64,000 nucleotides of DNA from NCBI RefSeq assembly GCF_014199535.1, contig NZ_JACHNV010000003.1, forward strand, positions 807,289-871,288, given 5' to 3'. This document shows positions 26,632 to 35,136 of the stretch, piece after piece (within the stretch, counting starts at the first letter, position 1; each line of letters opens with the position of its first letter). Made by a program: the position numbers and the translations under genes. Origin of the DNA: Hymenobacter latericoloratus (GTDB lineage: Bacteria > Bacteroidota > Bacteroidia > Cytophagales > Hymenobacteraceae). The notes beneath the pieces are model-generated. The model ran no database searches. It saw nothing but the letters and a program-made list of their open reading frames with translations, and was not told the origin of the DNA.

Positions 26632-28761
26632 CTACGCCTTCACGCCCAGTAGCATCAGCATGAAGGCAAACTGCCGGGCCGTGTCGTGGATGGATTTGAA
26701 GCGGCCGGAGGCGCCGCCGTGGCCAGCGGCCATGTCGGTGTGCAGCAGCAGCAGGTTTTGGTCGGTTTTCACGGTGCGCAGCTTGGCTACCCACTTGGCC
26801 GGCTCGAAGTACTGCACCTGCGAGTCGTGCAGGCCGGTGGTAACCAGCATGTTGGGGTAGGCCTGGGCCTTCACCTGGTCGTAGGGCGAGTAGCTGAGCA
26901 TGTACTCGTAGAACTCCTTTTTATTGGGGTTGCCCCACTCGTCGTACTCGCCGGTGGTCAGCGGAATGCTCTCGTCGAGCATGGTGGTTACCACGTCCAC
27001 GAAAGGTACGGCCGCTACTACCCCCTTGTAGTACTCAGGGTGATTGTTCACCACGGCGCCCATGAGCAGGCCGCCCGCCGAGCCACCCATGGCAAAGAGC
27101 TTCTGGGCGGAGGTGTACTTCTGGTCAATCAGAAACTTGGAGCAGTCGGTGAAGTCGGTGAAGGTGTTTTTCTTCTTGAGCTTCTTGCCGTCCTCGTACC
27201 ACTGCCGGCCCATTTCCTGCCCGCCCCGGATGTGGCAGATTACGTAGGCAAAGCCCCGATCCAGGAGGCTCAGGCGGGCCGCGCTGAAGGTAGGGTTGGT
27301 AGAGTAGCCGTAGGAGCCGTAGGCGTACTGCAGTACCGGCGCGCTGCCGTCTTTCTTGAAGCCCTTTTTATACACGATGGACAGGGGAATCTTTGTACCG
27401 TCAGCAGCCGTAGCATACACCCGCTCGGTCACGTAATCTTCCTTGTTGAAGCCACCCAGCACCGCCTGCTCCTTGAGCAGCTTTTTGGTGCGGGCGTTCA
27501 TGTCGTAGTCGAAGGTGGAGCCGGGGGTAGTCAGGGAGGAGTAGCTGTAGCGCAGCACCGGCGTATCAAACTCGGGGTTGATGCTGATGGCAGCGGTGTA
27601 GGCCGGCTCCCCGAAGTTGAGGTAGTGCTCCTGCTTGTCCTTCCACCGAATCACGCGCAACTGCAGCAAGCCTTCCTTCCGCTCGCCCAGCACGAGGTAG
27701 TCCCGGAACAGCTCCATGTTTTCCAGAAACACGTCCTTGCGGTGCGGAATTACCTCCTGCCAGGCTGTTTTGGCAGTGTTGCTCACGGGCGTTTTCAGCA
27801 GGCGGAAGTTGGGCGCCCCGGCGTTGGAGCGCACGTAAAACTCGCTGCCGAAGTGCTCCACGTCGTAGAGGTGGTCGGCCTCGCGGGGCAGAAACACCTT
27901 CAGCGCCGCCGTGGGGATAGCCGCGTCCAGGAACCGGGTTTCCGACGACATGGTGCTACCGGCCTGCAGGAAAATGTACTTACGCGACTTCGAGCGGCCG
28001 ACGTGGATGCGGTAGGTGTTATCCTTTTCCTCGTACACCAGCTGGTCCTTGCTGGGGTCGGTGCCCAGGGTGTGGCGGTAAAGCTGGTAATCGAGCAGGG
28101 TGCCGGGGTCCTTGCGGGTGTAGAACACCGTTTTGTTGTCGGCAGCCCACACGGCGTTGCCGCTGGTGTTCGTGATTTGCTCGGGGTAGAGCTGGCCGGT
28201 TTTCAGGTTACGGAAGCGCAGGGTGTACAAGCGGCGGCTCACCACGTCCTCGGAGTAGGCCAGCACCTGGTTGTCGTCACTGACTTCGAAGCCGCCAATC
28301 TGGTAGTAGGATTTGCCCTTGCCCAGTTCGTTGGCGTTGAGCAGCACTTCCTCGGGCGCGGTCAGGCTACCCTTCTTGCGGCAGTAAATCGGGTACTCGG
28401 CTCCGGCCTCGAAACGGGTGTAGTAGTAATACCCATTGTCGCGGTAGGGCACCGACTCGTCCTGCTCCTTGATGCGCCCTTTAATTTCCTGAAATAGCTT
28501 GTCCTCCAGCCCCTTCACGGGGGCCATCTGCTGCTCGAAGTAGGCGTTTTCGGCGTTGAGGTAGCTGATTACCTCCGGGCTTTCGCGCTGATTCAGCCAG
28601 TAGTAATTATCGGTACGGGTACCAAACGGCGACTTCAGCTCTTTGGGCTTAATGGCCGCTACGGGTGGTTTGTTCATGGCGGAGGGGGTAGCCGACTGAG
28701 CCACGGCCGCACCGCTCAGCAGCACGCCCAGGCCCGTCAGCAGGGTATAGAATGGTTTCAT
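26632..28761 (-). CDS. S9 family peptidase, oligopeptidase B-like
   Basis: 709 residues: signal peptide (about 1-21, GAAVAQ), a seven-bladed propeller (about 90-430) and an alpha/beta-hydrolase domain. Catalytic Ser lies in GGSAGGLL, Asp in GLHDSQVQY and His in AAGHGGASG. HIRGGQEMGRQWYEDGK is characteristic of oligopeptidase B (S9A), which cuts short peptides after Arg or Lys. The predicted export signal indicates a periplasmic enzyme, unlike the cytoplasmic enterobacterial form. The gene is flanked by REP-like elements on both sides. Confidence 0.9.
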   Translation of the reverse strand: MKPFYTLLTGLGVLLSGAAVAQSATPSAMNKPPVAAIKPKELKSPFGTRTDNYYWLNQRESPEVISYLNAENAYFEQQMAPVKGLEDKLFQEIKGRIKEQDESVPYRDNGYYYYTRFEAGAEYPIYCRKKGSLTAPEEVLLNANELGKGKSYYQIGGFEVSDDNQVLAYSEDVVSRRLYTLRFRNLKTGQLYPEQITNTSGNAVWAADNKTVFYTRKDPGTLLDYQLYRHTLGTDPSKDQLVYEEKDNTYRIHVGRSKSRKYIFLQAGSTMSSETRFLDAAIPTAALKVFLPREADHLYDVEHFGSEFYVRSNAGAPNFRLLKTPVSNTAKTAWQEVIPHRKDVFLENMELFRDYLVLGERKEGLLQLRVIRWKDKQEHYLNFGEPAYTAAISINPEFDTPVLRYSYSSLTTPGSTFDYDMNARTKKLLKEQAVLGGFNKEDYVTERVYATAADGTKIPLSIVYKKGFKKDGSAPVLQYAYGSYGYSTNPTFSAARLSLLDRGFAYVICHIRGGQEMGRQWYEDGKKLKKKNTFTDFTDCSKFLIDQKYTSAQKLFAMGGSAGGLLMGAVVNNHPEYYKGVVAAVPFVDVVTTMLDESIPLTTGEYDEWGNPNKKEFYEYMLSYSPYDQVKAQAYPNMLVTTGLHDSQVQYFEPAKWVAKLRTVKTDQNLLLLHTDMAAGHGGASGRFKSIHDTARQFAFMLMLLGVKA

Positions 28762-28832
28762 AGCGCAGGAAGTTGAGGTGAACTACTGCGCTAAAGGAAA
28801 GAGAAATTTAGATATGTAGTCACATCCTCCCC

Positions 28833-28950
28833 CACCCTTCTGTCATCCTGAGCGCAGCGAAGGACCTTATCATGTTAGAACAACAGACATAACAACCTCT
28901 TGCTCATGCGTGAAAAGGTCCTTCGCTCCGCTCAGGATGACAGAAGGGTG
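28833..28950. repeat. REP-like palindrome, GTCATCCTGAGCG family
   Basis: Arms 28833-28868 and 28915-28950 are inverted copies matching at 35 of 36 positions, with GTCATCCTGAGCGnAGCGAAGGACCTT as shared core. It lies between the oligopeptidase start and the valS terminator. Confidence 0.9.
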
Positions 28951-28983
28951 GGCAGGGCACTTCACAGTAGGAACAACGCAAAC

Positions 28984-29017
28984 AAAAAGGCCGCCACGTT
29001 CCCGCAGCGGCCTTTTT
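28984..29017 (-). terminator. Terminator of valS
   Basis: AAAAAGGCCGC / GCGGCCTTTTT, perfect 11-bp arms, 20 bp after the valS stop. Confidence 0.9.
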
Positions 29018-29036
29018 GGCAGATTTTTACCTTGTA

Positions 29037-31667
29037 TTACAGTGCGGCCAGGCTCTGCTCAAGGGCCGTAATCTTGGCTTCGGCATCGGCCAGCTTCTGC
29101 CGCTCACGCTCTACCAGGTCGGCTTTGGCATTGGCCACGAACTTCTCATTGGCCAGCTTTTTCAGCACTGAGTCGCGGAAGCCCTGTGCGTATTCCAGTT
29201 CCTTGGTCAGGCGCTCCTTCTCGGCGCCTAAATCAATCTGGCCTTCCAGGGGCACGAAGAACTCCGCACCGCCCGACACAAAGCCCACGGAAGCAGCCGG
29301 CGCGGCCTCTACCACACTGATTTCGGTGAGGGCAGCCAGCTTGCGGATGATGCCGTCGTAATCCTGCAGCAGCTGGGCATCGTCGGTTTTGGCGGCCAGG
29401 GTCAGGGGCTTGTTGGGGCCCAGGCCCTTCTGGTTGCGGATGTTGCGCACGCCGGCCACGATGTCGAGGGCGCGGTCCATGCGGGCCAGCAGCTCGGCGC
29501 TGTTCGCCACGGGCTGAGCCTTAGGCCAGGCGGCCACGCACACGTAGTCTTTAGCACCGCGCTCGGCCAGCTCATGCCAGATTTCCTCCGTGATGAAGGG
29601 CATGAACGGGTGCAGCAGCTTCAGCAGCGTTTCGAGGTAGCCGGTGGTGAGGCGCAGGGTTTCGGGGTCGATGGGGGCTTGGTACGCGGGCTTGATCATC
29701 TCCAAATACACGGAGCAGAAATCATCCCACACCAGCTTGTAGATGGTCATCAACGCATCCGACATCCGGAATTTGTCGAAGTGCTCGTCCAACTCCGCCA
29801 GGGTCGTTTGCAGCTTGGCGCCGAACCACTCTACCGCCTTCTCATTGGCAAACGGTAGGGTAGCATCTACCTCCCAGCCTTTGATCAGGCGGAAGGCGTT
29901 CCAGAGCTTATTGGTGAAGTTGCGGCCCTGCTCTACCAGCTTGATATCGAACAGCAAATCGTTGCCGGCCGGGGAGCTGAACAGCATGCCGGTGCGCACG
30001 CCGTCGGCGCCGTAGTCGGCAATGAGGTCCAGCGGGTCGGGCGAGTTGCCGAGGCTCTTGCTCATCTTGCGGCCCTGGGCGTCGCGCACGATGCCAGTGA
30101 GGTACACGTTGCGGAAGGGCACTTCCTTGCGGTACTCCAGCCCGGCCATAATCATGCGGGCCACCCAGAAAAACAGGATTTCGGGGGCCGTTACGAGGTC
30201 GTCGGTGGGGTAGAAATAGTTGACGTCGGCATTGTCGGGGTCCTTGAAGCCGTCGAACACCGAAATCGGCCACAGCCACGACGAGAACCAGGTATCCAGT
30301 ACGTCCTCGTCCTGGCGGAGGTCCGTGAGCTGCAGGTCATCGTTGCCGCTTTGCTCACGAGCTTGCTTCAGGGCTTCTTCGGCGCTGAGGGCTACTACGA
30401 AGGTGCCATCGGGCAGGTAGTAGGCCGGAATGCGCTGGCCCCACCACAGCTGCCGCGAAATGCACCAGTCGCGCACGTTCTCCATCCACACCCGGTACAT
30501 GTTCTTGAACTTGGGCGGGTGCAGCTTGATTTCGTCGCTTTCCACTACCTCCAGGGCGGGCTTGGCCAGGTGCTCCATTTTCAGGAACCACTGCAAACTC
30601 AGGCGCGGCTCAATTACGGCGCCGGTGCGCTCCGAGGTCTGCAGCACGCTGGCGTATTCCTCCACCTTTACAAGGTGGCCAGCGTCTTCCAGGTCCTTGA
30701 CAATGTTGCGGCGAGCAGCAAAGCGGTCCTGCCCCACGTACAGCTGCGCCTTTTCATTCAGCGTGCCGTCGTTGTTCAGGATGTCGATAACGGGCAGGTT
30801 GTGCTTCAGGCCCAGCTCGTAGTCGTTCAGGTCGTGGGCGGGCGTTACCTTCAGGGCGCCCGTTCCAAAGTCGATGCTTACGTACTCGTCCAGAATCACC
30901 GGAATTTCCCGGTCCAGCAGCGGAATGCGCACCTTGGCTCCGTGCAGATGCGTGTACCGCTCATCGTTCGGGTTTACCGCTACGGCTACGTCGGCCATGA
31001 TGGTTTCAGGTCGGGAGGTGGCCACGGTCAGGAACTGGCCCTCCTGCCCTACTACCTCGTAGGTCAGGTGGTACATCTTGGCCATGGTGTCCTTCGGAAT
31101 TACTTCCTCGTCGCTGAGCGCCGTGCCGCCTTTCGGGTCCCAGTTTACCATCCGGATGCCGCGGTAAATCAGGCCCTTCTGGTAAAGGTCCACGAATACG
31201 CGCAGGACGGCCTCGGTCAGCTCGGGCTCCATGGTGAAGCGCGTCCGGTCCCAGTCGCAGGAAGCGCCCAGCTTCTTGAGCTGCTCCAGAATGATGCCGC
31301 CGTACTTCTCCTTCCACTCCCAGGCGTGCTCCAAGAACTGCTCCCGGGTCAGGTCCTTCTTCTCAATGCCCTTCTCCTTTAGCAAGGCTACTACCTTGGC
31401 TTCCGTGGCGATAGAGGCGTGGTCGGTGCCGGGCACCCAGCACGCTTCCTTGCCTTGCATGCGGGCCCGGCGTACCAGCACATCCTGAATGGTATTGTTC
31501 AGCATGTGGCCCATATGCAGCACGCCCGTGACGTTGGGCGGCGGAATTACCACCGAATACGGCTGTTTGCGGGGGTTGGCTTTGGCTTTGAAGAAGCCCT
31601 GCTCCTGCCAGCGCTGGTACCACTTGGCTTCAACGTCGGCGGGAGTATAGGTTTTGGCGATGGACAT
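29037..31667 (-). CDS. valS: Valyl-tRNA synthetase
   Basis: 876 residues, normal for the family. The class I HIGH motif appears as HMGH (51-54) after PNVTGVL; the editing (CP1) domain spans about 185-395; the KMSKS loop is GRKMSKSLGNSPDP. An anticodon-binding helical domain and a C-terminal coiled coil (about 815-876, rich in Glu/Lys/Ala) that grips the tRNA follow. It charges tRNA-Val and hydrolyses mischarged Thr-tRNA. A -7 promoter box lies 29 nt before the ATG. Confidence 0.97.
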   Translation of the reverse strand: MSIAKTYTPADVEAKWYQRWQEQGFFKAKANPRKQPYSVVIPPPNVTGVLHMGHMLNNTIQDVLVRRARMQGKEACWVPGTDHASIATEAKVVALLKEKGIEKKDLTREQFLEHAWEWKEKYGGIILEQLKKLGASCDWDRTRFTMEPELTEAVLRVFVDLYQKGLIYRGIRMVNWDPKGGTALSDEEVIPKDTMAKMYHLTYEVVGQEGQFLTVATSRPETIMADVAVAVNPNDERYTHLHGAKVRIPLLDREIPVILDEYVSIDFGTGALKVTPAHDLNDYELGLKHNLPVIDILNNDGTLNEKAQLYVGQDRFAARRNIVKDLEDAGHLVKVEEYASVLQTSERTGAVIEPRLSLQWFLKMEHLAKPALEVVESDEIKLHPPKFKNMYRVWMENVRDWCISRQLWWGQRIPAYYLPDGTFVVALSAEEALKQAREQSGNDDLQLTDLRQDEDVLDTWFSSWLWPISVFDGFKDPDNADVNYFYPTDDLVTAPEILFFWVARMIMAGLEYRKEVPFRNVYLTGIVRDAQGRKMSKSLGNSPDPLDLIADYGADGVRTGMLFSSPAGNDLLFDIKLVEQGRNFTNKLWNAFRLIKGWEVDATLPFANEKAVEWFGAKLQTTLAELDEHFDKFRMSDALMTIYKLVWDDFCSVYLEMIKPAYQAPIDPETLRLTTGYLETLLKLLHPFMPFITEEIWHELAERGAKDYVCVAAWPKAQPVANSAELLARMDRALDIVAGVRNIRNQKGLGPNKPLTLAAKTDDAQLLQDYDGIIRKLAALTEISVVEAAPAASVGFVSGGAEFFVPLEGQIDLGAEKERLTKELEYAQGFRDSVLKKLANEKFVANAKADLVERERQKLADAEAKITALEQSLAAL

Positions 31668-31696
31668 CGTCGAAGGGAATCAGTTCAGAATACGGG

Positions 31697-31704
31697 CAAA
31701 AGTA
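31697..31704 (-). promoter_or_regulatory. TAnnTTTG -7 box of valS
   Basis: Minus-strand TACTTTTG, 29 nt upstream of the valS ATG. Confidence 0.7.
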
Positions 31705-31761
31705 GGCAATTCGGGCGGGCTGGCCCAGGTACGCTTTTGAGCACAGCACGACACAAAACAA

Positions 31762-31793
31762 CAAGAGCTGCTTCCGGGTGGAAGCAGCTCTTG
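31762..31793 (-). terminator. Terminator of the ferredoxin gene
   Basis: Perfect 14-bp arms CAAGAGCTGCTTCC / GGAAGCAGCTCTTG around a 4-nt loop, 31 bp beyond the stop. On the minus strand it is followed by TTGTTTTGTG. Confidence 0.85.
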
Positions 31794-31824
31794 GGTAGCT
31801 TGGGCTGGTGGCAACAGGTAGGAC

Positions 31825-32175
31825 TTAAGCTTCCTGGTGCAGCCACTGCTTTTTGCTGAGCAGCTTTTCCTGCGTTTCGCGGTAGTCGGGGTCGTCCACG
31901 CAGCAGTCCACGGGGCACACGGCTGCGCACTGGGGCTCCTCGTGGAAGCCTACGCACTCGGTGCATTTGTCGGACACGATGTAGTAGTACTCGTCGGAAA
32001 TAGGCCGCTGGGGCGAAACGCCGGATACGGTTTCGCCGCCGTCAACCTGTACTTCTTTCAGGCTCGTTCCATCGGCCCAGCGCCACTGAGCGCCGCCCTC
32101 GTAAATGGCGGTGTTGGGGCATTCCGGTTCGCAGGCACCACAGTTGATGCACTCGTCGGTTATCATGATGGCCAT
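31825..32175 (-). CDS. 4Fe-4S dicluster ferredoxin
   Basis: 116 residues. Cluster motif 1 is [12 protein letters not shown] (about 10-21). Cluster motif 2 is [18 protein letters not shown] (about 74-91), with the long insertion between Cys 2 and Cys 3 typical of the Allochromatium-type ferredoxins. A 35-residue insertion with [11 protein letters not shown] separates the two. It is a soluble electron carrier. It lies divergently to an acyl-CoA reductase-like gene, a neighbour arrangement I know from other Bacteroidota, so a redox link is possible. Confidence 0.9.
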   Translation of the reverse strand: MAIMITDECINCGACEPECPNTAIYEGGAQWRWADGTSLKEVQVDGGETVSGVSPQRPISDEYYYIVSDKCTECVGFHEEPQCAAVCPVDCCVDDPDYRETQEKLLSKKQWLHQEA

Positions 32176-32254
32176 AGCCTCGGGTATCTTAAAAAGTAGG
32201 AAAAGAGGATGCTTTGTCTAGTACGCAACCCACCGCAGGCAGGATGCCGACGGG

Positions 32255-32262
32255 CAAAATTA
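32255..32262 (-). promoter_or_regulatory. Candidate -7 box of the ferredoxin gene
   Basis: Minus-strand TAATTTTG, 79 nt before the ATG at 32175. Confidence 0.45.
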
Positions 32263-32413
32263 GGAATTAGCCGTACTCAACAAGAATTTTGACTTCCGAA
32301 TTCTGTATTCCCTTCCGGAATCCAAACCTGGCCTCTCGGGGTTTAGTACCTACTGCAGGGGTAGGCGCTGCTGCCGGCTCCTTGCTTTTCTTCGTTTCGT
32401 TTTCCCTTTCTAT

Positions 32414-33439
32414 ATGACGCACGCCGACCGCCTGGCTGCTTTCGTGGCCCTGGGCCAGCACCTCTCCGAGCTTTCTCCCCCCTCCCACGCCGACGAACTG
32501 GCCAGCCTGGCCGCTCGGGCCCGCAACCAGAACCCCTGGTTTGATTTGCCCAACGTCACCTCTGCTATTCGGGGCATTGCCCATTTGCTCGCCGAGGAGC
32601 CTCTGCGCCAGTGGGCCGGCCGCTACCCCCAGGAGCCCGCTCAACCCCGCAAGATTGGGGTGGTTATGGCCGGCAATATTCCGCTGGTGGGCTTTCATGA
32701 CGCCTTGTGCGTGCTGCTATCAGGCCATATTCTGCTGGCCAAGCTCAGCTCCGACGATACGGTGCTCATGACCTGGGTACTGGACGAGCTGACGCGCCTG
32801 GAGCCACGCTTCGCGGAGCAGATTCAGCTGGTGCCGCGCCTGAATGCGGCCGACGCCTTCATTGCCACCGGCTCCGACAATACAGCCCGCTACTTCGAAT
32901 ATTACTTCGGCAAGAAGCCGAACATCATCCGCCGCAACCGCACCAGCCTGGCTGTGCTCACGGGCCGCGAAACCAACCACGACCTGGGCCTGCTGGGCGA
33001 AGATATCTTCCGCTACTACGGTCTGGGCTGCCGCAACGTGAGCAAGCTCTACGTACCCGAAGGCTACGACTTCACGCCTCTGCTCGACTCGCTGCAACCC
33101 TGGCACCGGGTGCTGGAACACAACCGCTACCAGAACAACTACGACTACAATAAGAGCATTTTGCTGGTAAACCGCGTGCCCCACCTCGACTCTGGTTTCC
33201 TGCTGCTCACCCAGAGTACGCAGCTGGTGTCGCCTATTTCGGTGCTGCATTACGAAACCTACAGCAACGAGGTGGACCTGGTAGTGCGCCTGGCCGATGT
33301 GGCCGCCCAGACCCAGTGCCTGGTTTCGGCGGGTGGGTTGTTCGCGGGCAGCTTTCCGTTCGGCCGCGCCCAGCAGCCAGGAGTGGCCGATTACGCCGAC
33401 GGCGTGGATACCATGGCCTTTTTGGCGGAACTGACGTAG
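32414..33439 (+). CDS. LuxC-like acyl-CoA/acyl-protein reductase family protein
   Basis: 341 residues, related to the LuxC/acyl-CoA reductase family with an aldehyde dehydrogenase-like fold. Visible are VMAGNIPLVGFHD (nucleotide-binding region, about 84-96), ATGSDNTARYFEYYF (about 151-165), and LGCRNVSKLYVP containing Cys206, the conserved Cys of the family. It would reduce acyl thioesters to aldehydes with NADPH; the true substrate is unknown. No LuxD, LuxE or luciferase is present, so this is not a bioluminescence locus. Confidence 0.8.
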   Translation: MTHADRLAAFVALGQHLSELSPPSHADELASLAARARNQNPWFDLPNVTSAIRGIAHLLAEEPLRQWAGRYPQEPAQPRKIGVVMAGNIPLVGFHDALCVLLSGHILLAKLSSDDTVLMTWVLDELTRLEPRFAEQIQLVPRLNAADAFIATGSDNTARYFEYYFGKKPNIIRRNRTSLAVLTGRETNHDLGLLGEDIFRYYGLGCRNVSKLYVPEGYDFTPLLDSLQPWHRVLEHNRYQNNYDYNKSILLVNRVPHLDSGFLLLTQSTQLVSPISVLHYETYSNEVDLVVRLADVAAQTQCLVSAGGLFAGSFPFGRAQQPGVADYADGVDTMAFLAELT

Positions 33440-33561
33440 AAAAGCAGAACTGAAAGAGAAGGCCTCTACCTGCCGGGTGCCGCTCATGCGTTCTTCACGC
33501 GCGTTTCGGCACCTTCCTTGCCTTCACCTGTTCATCGTTGAACGCCCAATTCTGAATTACC

Positions 33562-33873
33562 ATGATTCCTGAACTGAAGACCACCGACCCGACTATAGAA
33601 ACTGTCGAAAAAGAAGTTATTCCTACCCTGCGTTTTCCCACGGAAGACGTGCTGACGGACAAAGCCGAGATTCAGCGCCGCCGCCACGATGCCGAGCGCG
33701 CGGCCACGCTCGGCAACGCCTACCACGGCAAGCTCGACATCTACTTCCAGACTGCCGATGGCAGCGTGAAGCGGGTGTACACCACCGTGTGGGCTACCCA
33801 CGAGGAGTACCTGACGCTTAAATCCGGCATCTCCCTACCCCTGCGCGCAGTCCTAAGCTTCGACTTCTATTAA
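33562..33873 (+). CDS. Conserved small protein, unknown function
   Basis: 103 residues, with no signal peptide or membrane helix. The N-terminal third is acidic and proline-containing; residues about 45-103 look like a compact beta-rich domain (NAYHGKLDIYF, VKRVYTTVWATHEEYLTLKSG, PLRAVLSFDFY). I have the impression of similar orphan proteins in Hymenobacteraceae but cannot name a family. It is bounded downstream by a REP-like palindrome. Confidence 0.7.
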   Translation: MIPELKTTDPTIETVEKEVIPTLRFPTEDVLTDKAEIQRRRHDAERAATLGNAYHGKLDIYFQTADGSVKRVYTTVWATHEEYLTLKSGISLPLRAVLSFDFY

Positions 33874-33883
33874 TTCCTTTCAT

Positions 33884-34041
33884 GTCATTGCGAGCAGAGC
33901 GAAGCAATCTTTCCTAACCAACGTGTTCCTCTTTAAATGCGAGAAGCCCTTACCGTCCGTGCTGGCAGTAAGGGCTTCTCACTTTAATAGGTTTGTCACA
34001 TAGCGAGGACAGATTGCTTCGTCGTGCCTCCTCGCCATGAC
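33884..34041. repeat. REP-like palindrome, GTCATTGCGAG family, around a terminator
   Basis: Imperfect inverted arms 33884-33910 (GTCATTGCGAG...GAAGCAATCT) and 34011-34041 flank the hairpin at 33941-33980. It fills the gap between the small protein gene and the convergent phosphorylase gene. Confidence 0.8.
33941..33980. terminator. Bidirectional terminator inside a palindrome
   Basis: GAGAAGCCCTTAC / GTAAGGGCTTCTC, perfect 13-bp arms with a 14-nt loop, between convergent genes. Confidence 0.8.
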
Positions 34042-34048
34042 TACCTGT

Positions 34049-34921
34049 CTATATCCGCTCCAGGGTTTTGGCAATCAGGTCGTTTACTACCTGCTCGGAG
34101 TTGGCGGCGAATTCGCCGGTGGCGCGGTTGGCCACAATGGCGTTCAGCGACGTCACCTCGTGGCCCAGCATGCGGCCCAGGGAGTAGTAGCCGGCCGTTT
34201 CCATCTCGAAGTTGGTGAGGCGGAACTCGCCCTCGGCGCTGTGGTAGCGGAACTGCTGGAACTGCTCAATCAGGTTGGCCATACGCAGGTCCAGGCGCAG
34301 CACGCGGCCCTGGGGACCGTAGAAACCGGGGCAGGTGAGCGTGTTGCCCGTTACCATGCCCGCGCCCAGCTGCTCGCGCAGCAAATCGGAGCCGCGCACG
34401 CAGTACGGGCGGTAGTCGAGCTGCAGGCTTTGCTGCACGCCGCGCGCTACCTCCACCTCCAGGCCCGTTTCTACCAGGGGGTAGAACTGCATCAGCGAGT
34501 CCAGGCCCACGGCGTGCTCCGACACCAGCAGGGAGCCCACCGGAATATCGGCCTGCAGCGAACCGCTGGTGCCCACGCGCACAATGCGCAGACTGATGCG
34601 CTCCTCCAGGGGGCGGGGCTCGCGCGTCACGAAGTCGATGTTCACCAGCGCATCCAGCTCGTTCATCAGGATGTCGATGTTATCGGTACCCATGCCCGTG
34701 CTGATAACCGTGAGACGCTTGCCCCGGTAGTAGCCCACGTGGGTCACGAATTCGCGCTTGTGAATCTTGGTTTCGATGGAATCGAAGTGCTGGCTAACGG
34801 TGGGTACGCGCTCCGGGTCGCCGACGGTGATGATGGTTTCGGAAAGATGGTCGGGTAGCAGGTTCAGGTGGTAGATGCTGCCGTCCTTGTTAAGGATCAG
34901 CTCCGATTCGGCGATGGGCAT
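34049..34921 (-). CDS. Nucleoside phosphorylase, uridine phosphorylase-like
   Basis: 290 residues of the PNP/UDP phosphorylase family. The phosphate-binding GDPERV, the GMGTDNIDI glycine-rich loop, RVGTSGSLQADIPVGS and the ribose/base motif FEMETAGYY are visible; the last is typical of uridine phosphorylases. It would split a nucleoside into base and ribose 1-phosphate. ATG 34921 is chosen; the open frame reaches back to 35089 only because it translates a REP-like repeat. Confidence 0.85.
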   Translation of the reverse strand: MPIAESELILNKDGSIYHLNLLPDHLSETIITVGDPERVPTVSQHFDSIETKIHKREFVTHVGYYRGKRLTVISTGMGTDNIDILMNELDALVNIDFVTREPRPLEERISLRIVRVGTSGSLQADIPVGSLLVSEHAVGLDSLMQFYPLVETGLEVEVARGVQQSLQLDYRPYCVRGSDLLREQLGAGMVTGNTLTCPGFYGPQGRVLRLDLRMANLIEQFQQFRYHSAEGEFRLTNFEMETAGYYSLGRMLGHEVTSLNAIVANRATGEFAANSEQVVNDLIAKTLERI

Positions 34922-35014
34922 AACGGGGGGATTTTTAGAAAAGAAAGGTGCAATGGTACGGCAAAAACCGCAGTTTGGGTTCGGGCCGATGGAATATCGC
35001 TGGCTAAAAAGCAC

Positions 35015-35115
35015 GTCATCCTGAGCGGAGCGAAGAACCTTCTCACGCCAGAATGAGCCGTTTGTACGGTGGTAGCTCTGGCGTAACAAGGTCCTTCGCT
35101 CCCGCTCAGGATGAC
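35015..35115. repeat. REP-like palindrome, GTCATCCTGAGCG family
   Basis: Imperfect inverted arms 35015-35052 and 35077-35115 with the same core as 28833-28950, extended inward by CTCACGCCAGA and its inverse. It lies between the phosphorylase start and the trhO stop. Confidence 0.85.
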
Positions 35116-35136
35116 AAATGAAGCGAGCTGGTATTC

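Noticed and set aside
26686..28497. 603-codon plus-strand frame
   Set aside because: Antisense shadow of the oligopeptidase gene, which carries a complete catalytic triad; the shadow has Val/Gly/His-rich non-protein-like composition.
32414..33439. Bioluminescence (lux) locus suggested by the LuxC-like protein
   Set aside because: No luciferase, LuxD or LuxE is nearby; LuxC-like reductases are common in Bacteroidota.
34922..35089. N-terminal extension of the nucleoside phosphorylase
   Set aside because: The extra residues are a translation of a REP-like repeat arm and the family starts at the internal ATG at 34921.
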